DNA of 10,389 nt from Ruminiclostridium sp. (GTDB lineage Bacteria > Bacillota > Clostridia > Oscillospirales > Oscillospiraceae): the NCBI GenBank assembly GCA_021442645.1, contig JABUSR010000103.1, positions 1-10,389 of the forward strand, given 5' to 3'. The position numbers and the translations under genes are program-made. The notes beneath the pieces were generated by a model. It was not told the origin of the DNA, made no database searches, and saw nothing but the letters and a program-made list of their open reading frames with translations. This document shows, in pieces, positions 1-5,310 of this stretch; within the stretch, counting starts at the first letter, position 1; every line of letters begins with the position of its first letter.

Positions 1-351
1 ATCCTGCAGAAGTGGACGCCCGGCAGCATCCTGCAGAAGTGGACGCCCGGCAGCATCCTACAGAAGTGGACGCCCGGCAGCATCCTGCAGAAATGGACGC
101 CCGGCAGCATCCTGCAGAAGTGGACGCCCGGCAGCATCCTGCAGAAGTGGACACCCGGCAGTATCTTGCAGAAGTGGACACCCGGTAGCATCCTGCAGAA
201 GTGGACGCCTGGCAGCATCCTGCAGAAGTGGACGCCCGGCAGTATCTTGCAGAAGTGGACACCCGGCAGCATCCTGCAGAAATGGGCACCTTGTTGTATC
301 CTACAGAAGTGGACGCCGGAGAGTGTTCTTCAGAAATGGGTACAGGGTCAT
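1..351 (+). repeat. 27-bp tandem repeat array, 12 full units plus one degenerate unit
   Basis: The period is exactly 27 bp, with units starting at 1, 28, 55, 82, 109, 136, 163, 190, 217, 244, 271, 298 and 325. Units 1, 2 and 5 are identical; units 3, 4 and 6-10 differ from them by one to three bases. Units 11-13 decay progressively toward the 3' edge, as is usual for minisatellites that expand from the inside. The array continues to the left window edge, so the full copy number is unknown. There are no insertions or deletions, so the reading frame is kept throughout. Confidence 0.95.
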
Positions 352-594
352 GAGAAAGAAGATATAGGCCCAGACAATCATTCGACCGACGGGCGTAGTA
401 CAACTGAAAAACGGGGCAGAGGGATTCTTCACGATAGAGAACTGATTAAAAAGGTCTTGGACGCGAGCGCGAAGAATCTGAAAGCAGACAAAGCCACGGG
501 CAGTGTATGGAATAATCCCATAAAGGCAATTGAGAATTATCAGGCACAGGGGAAGTCTCGTCTTTTAACTATAGGATGCATCCCAAAACAATGA
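1..594 (+). CDS. 3' part of a nonapeptide-repeat protein of unknown function (start outside window)
   Basis: Frame 1 is open from the first base to a TGA at 592-594, so at least 197 residues are visible and the true start lies upstream. A TTG at 166 could serve as a start but falls in mid-repeat with no ribosome site, so I do not use it. Residues 1-117 are thirteen 9-residue units: ten exact ILQKWTPGS copies, then three diverged ones (ILQKWAPCC, ILQKWTPES, VLQKWVQGH). Residues 118-197 are a non-repetitive, charged, probably helical tail (ELIKKVLDASAKNLKADK in its middle; last residues LLTIGCIPKQ). There is no visible membrane segment, signal peptide or sorting motif in this part. Base differences between repeats are silent in this frame, which supports real translation. 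I recognise neither the repeat nor the tail and assign no function. It is followed by the promoter of the thrS unit, so it is transcribed separately. Confidence 0.6.
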   Translation: MLQKWTPGSILQKWTPGSILQKWTPGSILQKWTPGSILQKWTPGSILQKWTPGSILQKWTPGSILQKWTPGSILQKWTPGSILQKWTPGSILQKWAPCCILQKWTPESVLQKWVQGHEKEDIGPDNHSTDGRSTTEKRGRGILHDRELIKKVLDASAKNLKADKATGSVWNNPIKAIENYQAQGKSRLLTIGCIPKQ

Positions 595-633
595 CAGAGC
601 GCTTGCTAGTGTAGGTTTGTCCTCTCTGTCCTC

Positions 634-662
634 TTGACTTTCCCCGCCATTCAGCGTATAAT
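634..662 (+). promoter_or_regulatory. Sigma-A-type promoter of the T-box-thrS unit
   Basis: A -35 box TTGACT (634-639) and a perfect -10 box TATAAT (657-662) are separated by 17 bp, the optimal spacing. Transcription should begin near 668-670, giving a leader of about 320 nt before thrS. The promoter lies 39 bp after the stop of the repeat gene, so thrS has its own start. Confidence 0.85.
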
Positions 663-668
663 ACTCAC

Positions 669-935
669 CATCAAAATGGCAACGACGGGAACCTTGCCGG
701 TCTTATCCCACAGAGAGGACGCCCCCCGGGCTGAAAGGGCGTCTGCGAGCCGAGACCGGACCGAGCACCATCCCCGAGCCGCCCACCGAAGGAGACCGTA
801 GGCTGGGCCGGGCGCCGCCCGTTACAGCGGAAACGAAGCGGCACAGTGCTTTTGTACTGTGCAAGCAGGGTGGAACCGCGAGATATTACATCCCGCCCCT
901 GACAACCATATCAGGGGCGGGATTTCTGCATTTTT
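669..935 (+). promoter_or_regulatory. T-box riboswitch leader, threonine-specific, transcriptional
   Basis: The conserved T-box AGGGTGGAACCGCG lies at 867-880. The seven-base bulge TGGAACC (871-877) is flanked by the two antiterminator helices: CAGGG 866-870 with CCCTG 897-901, and GCG 878-880 with CGC 894-896. Stem III is GCACAGT 841-847 with ACTGTGC 856-862. Stem I includes GGGA 687-690 with TCCC 771-774, CCGGTCT 697-703 with AGACCGG 753-759, and GACGCCC 718-724 with GGGCGTC 737-743. The internal loop on the 3' side (760-770) holds the threonine codon ACC at 767-769, followed by a purine just before the basal stem, where the specifier is expected. A second ACC at 760-762 is a weaker candidate. 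TGGA in the bulge would pair with a tRNA ending UCCA. Uncharged tRNA-Thr should stabilise the antiterminator and let transcription reach thrS. Confidence 0.9.
890..935 (+). terminator. T-box attenuator terminator upstream of thrS
   Basis: A perfect 13-bp GC-rich stem, ATCCCGCCCCTGA 890-902 with TCAGGGGCGGGAT 911-923, has an 8-base loop and is followed by a T-rich tract ending in TTTTT at 931-935. The 5' arm shares bases 894-901 with the antiterminator, so the two structures exclude each other. Confidence 0.88.
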
Positions 936-988
936 CCAGGGATGCGAACCACAGCCCCAGGAATCAAACTGACAGGAGGAACAACACT

Positions 989-2788
989 ATGTCCGAGGAA
1001 AATCTGTATACCTTTGAAAATCCCGAGTATCGCCAGACCTACTGGCATACCTGCTCCCACGTGCTGGCCCAGGCCATGAAGCGCCTGCACCCCGAGGTCA
1101 AGCTAGCTATCGGCCCCTCTATTGAGAACGGCTTCTATTATGATTTTGAGACCCCTGCCCCCTTCAGCCCCGAGCAGATGTCCGAGCTGGAAGGCGAGAT
1201 GCGAAAAATCTGCAAGGAGAAGCTGAAGCTGGAACGGTTTGAACTGCCTCGGGAAGAGGCTGTAAAATTCATGGAGGAGCGGGAAGAACCCTACAAGGTG
1301 GAGCTTATCAACGACCTGCCTGAAGACGCTGTCATTTCCTTCTACAAACAGGGGGACTTCGTGGACCTGTGCGCCGGTCCCCACCTGGACTCCACCGGCC
1401 GGATTAAGGGCAATGGTATCAAGCTGACCGCCTGCAACGCCGCCTACTGGCGGGGTGACTCCAGCCGCCAGACCCTCCAGCGAATCTACGGCATCGCCTT
1501 CCCTAAGAAGGACGAACTGGATGAGTACCTGAAGAAGCAGGAGGAGGCTCTGAAGCGGGATCACAACAAGCTGGGTCGTGAGTTAGAGTATTTCACCACT
1601 GTGGATACTATCGGACAGGGCCTGCCCATCCTGCTGCCTAAGGGAGCCCGCGTCATCCAGACCCTCCAGCGCTGGATCGAGGACGAGGAGCAGAAGCGGG
1701 GCTATGAGCTCACCAAGACCCCCCTTATGGCTAAGAGCGACCTGTACAAGATCTCCGGCCACTGGGATCATTACCTAGATGGTATGTTTGTCCTGGGCGA
1801 CCCAACCGACGAGACCAAGGAATGCTTTGCTCTGCGCCCCATGACCTGCCCCTTCCAGTATCAGGTCTTCCTGAACCGGGGCCGTTCCTATCGTGACCTG
1901 CCCATGCGCCTGGGCGAGACATCCACACTATTCCGCAACGAGGACTCCGGTGAGATGCACGGCCTTATCCGAGTCCGTCAGTTCACCATCTCCGAAGGCC
2001 ACCTGATCCTCCGCCCCGAGCAGTTGGAGGAGGAGTTCCGCGGCTGCTTCGAGCTGGCCAACTACTGCCTGGAGACCCTGGGCCTGAAGGAGGACTGTTC
2101 CTTCCGGTTCTCCCAGTGGGATCCCAACAACACCGACAAGTACGAAGGCACCCCCGAGCAGTGGGCTGAGGCACAGGCTGTCATGGGCAAGATCCTGGAT
2201 GACCTGGGCGTGAACTATACCATCGGCATCGATGAGGCCGCCTTCTACGGGCCCAAGCTGGACATCCAGATAAAGAATGTCTTCGGAAAGGAAGACACCC
2301 TCATCACCATCCAAATCGACATGTTGCTGGCCGAAAAATTCGGCATGGAGTATGTGGACGTGGACGGGAAGAAGACCCGACCCTACATCATCCACCGCAC
2401 CTCCATGGGCTGCTACGAGCGCACCCTGGCTCTGCTCATCGAGAAGTACGCCGGTGCGCTGCCCTGCTGGATGGCCCCTGAGCAGGTCCGTTTCCTGCCC
2501 GTCACCGACCGCGCCGCTGACTACTGCGCCGACCTGGCACGGAAGATGACTGCCCAGGGCTACCGTGTGGAGGTGGACTACCGCAACGAGAAGATTGGCA
2601 AGAAGATCCGCGAGGCCCAGCTGGAGAAGGTCCCCTATATGTTGGTGGTGGGCGACCGCGACATGGAGAACGGCACTGTTTCCCCCAGACACCGCACTGT
2701 CGGTGACCTGGGTGCAATGTCCTTCGACGAGTTCGAGGCCATGTTCCGCAAGGTTGTTGACGAGAAGAAGAAGGACACCGAGCTCTAA
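989..2788 (+). CDS. thrS: Threonine--tRNA ligase, short form without TGS domain
   Basis: This class II aminoacyl-tRNA synthetase joins threonine to tRNA-Thr in the cytoplasm. The ATG at 989 follows AGGAGG (974-979) at good spacing. The 599 residues begin directly in the editing domain. Its site is HTCSH (H20, H24) plus CAGPH (C128, H132), the usual His/His/Cys/His set for removing mischarged serine. The catalytic core follows: zinc ligands C287 (PMTCP), H338 and H469; motif 2 with FRNE at 315-318; GPKLDI at 421-426; motif 3 with R478. The HGTP anticodon-binding domain is about 495-595. Most bacterial ThrRS are about 640 residues with an N-terminal TGS domain, which is missing here. Motif 2 continues as RVRQFTISEGHL (328-339) instead of the common RVRGFTQDDAHIF, though the zinc histidine is kept. 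Expression is controlled by the upstream T-box. Confidence 0.96.
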   Translation: MSEENLYTFENPEYRQTYWHTCSHVLAQAMKRLHPEVKLAIGPSIENGFYYDFETPAPFSPEQMSELEGEMRKICKEKLKLERFELPREEAVKFMEEREEPYKVELINDLPEDAVISFYKQGDFVDLCAGPHLDSTGRIKGNGIKLTACNAAYWRGDSSRQTLQRIYGIAFPKKDELDEYLKKQEEALKRDHNKLGRELEYFTTVDTIGQGLPILLPKGARVIQTLQRWIEDEEQKRGYELTKTPLMAKSDLYKISGHWDHYLDGMFVLGDPTDETKECFALRPMTCPFQYQVFLNRGRSYRDLPMRLGETSTLFRNEDSGEMHGLIRVRQFTISEGHLILRPEQLEEEFRGCFELANYCLETLGLKEDCSFRFSQWDPNNTDKYEGTPEQWAEAQAVMGKILDDLGVNYTIGIDEAAFYGPKLDIQIKNVFGKEDTLITIQIDMLLAEKFGMEYVDVDGKKTRPYIIHRTSMGCYERTLALLIEKYAGALPCWMAPEQVRFLPVTDRAADYCADLARKMTAQGYRVEVDYRNEKIGKKIREAQLEKVPYMLVVGDRDMENGTVSPRHRTVGDLGAMSFDEFEAMFRKVVDEKKKDTEL

Positions 2789-2867
2789 GCGGTTCATCTG
2801 AAAAGACCTACATCGGTCTCTCTTAAAACCGTAAGCAGGTGGGATCATTGTCAGCAGGAGGAAACCC

Positions 2868-3272
2868 ATGTTTATTGAGACCACGGCAGAGGGAAAGATA
2901 TACAAAGAGCCCTCTGACTATCACTTCGTAGACCCCACCGGTCTGGGGCGCTATGCCTTTCTGATTCGCCCTTCCCGGGGGGATCTCGTCCCCGCCCAGC
3001 AGATGGAGGCGAGCCAACTGCGCTCCGGCCGCTACCGCCCCATCACCATGGAGGGGCGGAACTTCTTCGCATCCCGCAGCTTTTACTCCTTCTTCCGTCA
3101 TCTGGAGGAGAAAGGAATCGAGGCCACAGACCGGGGCGTGGTGGTTATTGCCATGAATAAGCTCCGGGAGATTATGCTGGAGGAGCGGGAGGTGCTGGAC
3201 AACGCCCGGTTGACCGCAGACGGGAAAAGCCTGTACCTGATTAAGAACAAGCTGACAAATATCCGAGACTGA
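2868..3272 (+). CDS. Conserved-looking hypothetical protein of 134 residues, downstream of thrS
   Basis: I do not recognise this family. The ATG at 2868 is preceded by an AGGAGG-type ribosome site (GCAGGAGGAAACCC directly upstream). The gene starts 79 bp after thrS with only a weak hairpin between (AGACC 2804-2808 with GGTCT 2815-2819, no T-run), and a strong terminator follows its stop. It is therefore probably read through from the T-box promoter. The protein is soluble-looking, rich in Arg, Glu and aromatic residues (FFASRSFYSFFRHLEEKG in the middle), with no signal peptide or membrane segment. The C-terminal third looks helical (MNKLREIMLEEREVLDNARL) and ends in a basic tail. It has no cysteine and no obvious catalytic motif. 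Position suggests, but does not show, a link with threonine supply or translation. Confidence 0.8.
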   Translation: MFIETTAEGKIYKEPSDYHFVDPTGLGRYAFLIRPSRGDLVPAQQMEASQLRSGRYRPITMEGRNFFASRSFYSFFRHLEEKGIEATDRGVVVIAMNKLREIMLEEREVLDNARLTADGKSLYLIKNKLTNIRD

Positions 3273-3274
3273 TA

Positions 3275-3307
3275 AAAAGGGAGAGAAGCCTGGCTTCTCT
3301 CCCTTTT
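3275..3307 (+). terminator. Strong intrinsic terminator of the thrS unit
   Basis: AAAAGGGAGAGAAG (3275-3288) pairs perfectly with CTTCTCTCCCTTTT (3294-3307) around a CCTGG loop. The TTTT at the 3' end serves as the U-tract. It begins three bases after the stop codon of the preceding gene. The symmetric A/T ends could also stop transcription from the other strand. Confidence 0.9.
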
Positions 3308-3377
3308 GTGCGGCATGAACAGGCAGCTGAGATATATCCGAAAAGGATGTGCTCGGAACAAAATGATTGTCTGTTTC

Positions 3378-3425
3378 ATACCCATTCTACACGATGCTGC
3401 CTGATGGCCTACGTGGGTATTTTTT
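3378..3425 (+). terminator. Possible second stem-loop terminator in the 3308-3534 gap
   Basis: ATACCCA (3378-3384) and TGGGTAT (3414-3420) form a 7-bp inverted repeat followed at once by TTTTT (3421-3425). The loop is long (29 bases) but can hold a small inner GCC/GGC hairpin. No gene is visible between the previous terminator and this element, so it may be a backup terminator, a remnant, or a binding site. The rest of 3308-3460 shows no supportable gene. Confidence 0.35.
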
Positions 3426-3469
3426 CAAAAACGAACCGTGATGTGGTTACGGGAAGAAGCCCGGTATCC

Positions 3470-3488
3470 TGCTATACTAAAAGTATAG
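3470..3488 (+). promoter_or_regulatory. Extended -10 promoter overlapped by a perfect palindrome (likely operator)
   Basis: TGC followed by TATACT (3470-3478) is an extended -10 element; there is no convincing -35 at 16-18 bp. The bases CTATACTAAAAGTATAG (3472-3488) form a perfect 7-bp inverted repeat around AAA that covers the -10 box and the expected start point near 3485. A dimeric repressor bound here would block transcription of the rhodanese-type gene 47 bp downstream. No regulator gene is next to it, so the identity of the protein is unknown. Confidence 0.5.
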
Positions 3489-3534
3489 AAAACGACTAAT
3501 CTCCGCAGAACGGGCTCGCAGAAAGGAGAATACC

Positions 3535-3928
3535 ATGGGCATTTTTCAGCATTTTTTCAAAATGGGATTACCCGGGGCGTCAGTATGTACCGGGAAGACG
3601 AAGGCGCTGCCCTGCTGTATGTACGCACCCCTGAGGAGTACCGGCGCGAGCGGGTTCCGGAGAGCGTGAACCTACCTATGAGGGAACTGGATTGGGCTCA
3701 GGAACTATTCCCGGAGCGGGACACTGCGCTCTATGTGTATGCTTACGGCGGCGATGGCAGTGAAAAGCGACATCTCGGTTGAAAGCTATGGGCTTTGCCC
3801 GGGTATACGACATCGGCGGCATCAAGAACTGCTGTGGGAACCTGGGCTACTCCAATCCCACAGAGGGGACCGGCCGGGCCAGTTGTCCCCTGGTGGAGCC
3901 GCCCTGCCCTATAGAGGATATGACCTGA
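3535..3928 (+). pseudogene. Rhodanese-domain gene with two frameshifts and no catalytic cysteine
   Basis: The ATG at 3535 follows an AAAGGAG ribosome site (3522-3528) and opens as MGIFQHFFK, a typical start of small single-domain rhodaneses. The conserved core lies in another frame: VSMYREDEGAALLYVRTPEE (from 3576) through VNLPMREL to TALYVYAYGGDGSE (to about 3764). The end, LKAMGFARVYDIGGI, is in a third frame (3779-3823), running open to TGA at 3926-3928. One extra A in the A4 run at 3559-3562 and one in the A4 run at 3763-3766 would restore one continuous ORF. The loop that normally reads CxxGxRS is AYGGDGS, so the sulfur-carrying cysteine is replaced by alanine. Sulfurtransferase activity is therefore unlikely even in the restored protein. 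The tail after GGI is longer than usual and contains several cysteines. Pseudogene is the best call; homopolymer sequencing error or recoding are alternatives. Confidence 0.75.
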
Positions 3929-3964
3929 ACAAACCCCGGAAGGCATCAGACTTCCGGGGTTTGT
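3929..3964. terminator. Shared terminator between convergent genes
   Basis: ACAAACCCCGGAAG (3929-3942) pairs perfectly with CTTCCGGGGTTTGT (3951-3964) around an 8-base loop. It starts directly after the rhodanese stop (3928). The stop of the minus-strand oxidoreductase (3946-3948) lies in the loop, so one arm is inside that coding sequence. The T-runs are short on both strands, but the symmetry fits a bidirectional terminator. Confidence 0.75.
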
Positions 3965-5310
3965 ATGTCATGGGCTGGGGGGACCAAGTCCACGCCCAGA
4001 CCAAAGGGATCTGGCAGAAGGGATGTTTCGTCCGGCAGACGGACGCCGTGCAGGGATTCCATGCAGGAGAGCAATCGGCCGCGGGGAAGTCCTGCCCGGC
4101 TCTTCACGGGGATCTGCTGGCCATCCCTGGTGAGCAGGGTGGTAGTGAGCACACGCTGGGGGGCTTTCTGCTCCTGAAGGGCGTAGGTTTCCCCTTTGGG
4201 GCACCCGTTTCCGGTGAGGGTCCCGTCGGAATCGGTTTGAATCCGGCAGCCCTTGGGGCAGAGAATACAGGTGACAGCCCCCGGCTGTGGTAGACCCTTG
4301 GCCATGGCATTGGATGTCTCCGGGGGCATCTCCTCCAGGGGCTTTCCCTGCAGGAAGGCGGCGGCATTTCGCCCGGCGGCCAATCCCTGGACGGTGACGA
4401 AATCCGCCAGGTCCAGGACTTTCCGACTGTTGCCACAGGAAAAGATGCCGGGAACTGATGTCTGGAGAAAGACATCGGTGACCGTCCCGTTGCTTCTGGG
4501 GTCCAGAGCAACCCCGGCCTGCTGGGCTACCTCGTTTTCCGGAATCAGCCCCACGGACAGGAGGAGCGTGTCGCAGTCCACCCGCTGCTGGGTGCCGGGG
4601 ATGGGTTGGCCCGCATCATCCAGGTCGCTGAGCTCCACGGCCTCCAGCCGCTTCCTGCCCCAGATGTTGGTCACGGAGCACCGGAGGTAGAGGGGGATCC
4701 CGAAATCGTAGAGGCACTGGCTCACATTGCGCTCCAGACCGCTGGGGAGGGGATTCATCTCTGCCACGCACAGGACCCGGGCACCCTCCAGGGTCAGGCG
4801 ACGGGCCATGATGAGGCCCACGTCGCCGGAACCGAGGACGACCACGCGCTTGCCTACCATCAGGTTTTTGGTGTTGATAAGATTCTGGGCTGCCCCTGCC
4901 GTGTAGATGCCTGCAGGGCGGGAGCCGGGGATGGCGATGGCTCCCCGGGTGCGCTCCCGGCAACCGGTGGCCAGGACCACGGCCCCGGCCTGAAGGGTCA
5001 GCAGGCCATCCCGGGTCACGGCGGTGACCACCCGGTCAGCGGTCAGTCCGGTGACCATGGCACCGGTGAGGAGTTCTGACCCGGCGTCCAGAGCCTCCTG
5101 TCGGGCCCGGCGGGCGTATTCTGGCCCGGTGAGCATGGCCTTATAGCGGACCAGACCGAAGCCATCGTGGATGCACTGATTGAGGATCCCGCCCAGGCGG
5201 TCGTCCCGTTCCAGCACCAGTACGCTGGCGGCCCCGGCCTCTCTGGCCCCTTTGGCGGCGGCCAGACCGCCCGGCCCACCACCGATGATGACAACATCAT
5301 AGTGCTTCAT
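3946..5310 (-). CDS. FAD/NAD(P)-dependent oxidoreductase fused to a DUF1667 cysteine-rich domain (GlpB-like partner)
   Basis: The start is the ATG at 5310 (MKHYDVVIIGGGPGG), which overlaps the stop of the upstream gene as ATGA and has a GGGAGG-type site 8 bases before it; the longer open frame has no such support. Of 454 residues, about 1-320 are a pyridine nucleotide-disulfide oxidoreductase fold: FAD-binding IIGGGPGG (9-15), ATGCRERTRG (114-123), NAD(P)-binding VVVLGSGDVG (156-165) and a second FAD contact ending in SCGNSR (291-296). Residues about 345-450 match DUF1667, with cysteines C348, C351, C355 and C370 (CILCPKGC, then GNGCPKG), plausibly an iron-sulfur site. In related clostridia the DUF1667 protein is usually a separate third gene, so this looks like a fusion. 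With the upstream GlpA-like protein it probably forms one redox complex passing electrons between a hydroxy-acid or glycerol-3-phosphate type substrate and NAD(P). The substrate cannot be read from the sequence. Confidence 0.85.
   Translation of the reverse strand: MKHYDVVIIGGGPGGLAAAKGAREAGAASVLVLERDDRLGGILNQCIHDGFGLVRYKAMLTGPEYARRARQEALDAGSELLTGAMVTGLTADRVVTAVTRDGLLTLQAGAVVLATGCRERTRGAIAIPGSRPAGIYTAGAAQNLINTKNLMVGKRVVVLGSGDVGLIMARRLTLEGARVLCVAEMNPLPSGLERNVSQCLYDFGIPLYLRCSVTNIWGRKRLEAVELSDLDDAGQPIPGTQQRVDCDTLLLSVGLIPENEVAQQAGVALDPRSNGTVTDVFLQTSVPGIFSCGNSRKVLDLADFVTVQGLAAGRNAAAFLQGKPLEEMPPETSNAMAKGLPQPGAVTCILCPKGCRIQTDSDGTLTGNGCPKGETYALQEQKAPQRVLTTTLLTRDGQQIPVKSRAGLPRGRLLSCMESLHGVRLPDETSLLPDPFGLGVDLVPPAHDIQTPEV

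Noticed and set aside
1..351. CRISPR array
   Set aside because: The 27-bp units are directly abutting with no spacers and vary silently as codons, so this is a coding tandem repeat.
593..630. Hairpin GACAGAG (593-599) with CTCTGTC (624-630) after the repeat gene
   Set aside because: The loop is 24 bases with no T-run after it. It might be a weak terminator, but I cannot support it.
1928..2905. Long minus-strand open frame of 325 codons opposite thrS
   Set aside because: It is fully antisense to a certain gene in GC-rich DNA. The translation is a low-complexity Leu/Val/Gly/His product of complementary codons, as are the other frames opposite the ABC and flavoprotein genes.
3308..3499. Open frame of 63 codons between the thrS-unit terminator and the rhodanese promoter
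   Set aside because: It starts with GTG next to the terminator with no ribosome site, runs through a hairpin and the palindromic promoter, and its cysteine/serine-rich translation resembles no protein.
3419..3562. Repeated 12-mer ATTTTTTCAAAA at 3419-3430 and 3551-3562 as possible attachment or duplication sites
   Set aside because: The motif is a T-run joined to an A-run with no wider similarity around either copy; chance is likely, and no mobile gene lies between.
3733..4293. Open frame of 186 codons on the plus strand across the convergent terminator
   Set aside because: It crosses a strong terminator and continues antisense to the oxidoreductase; its only protein-like part belongs to neither gene's frame.
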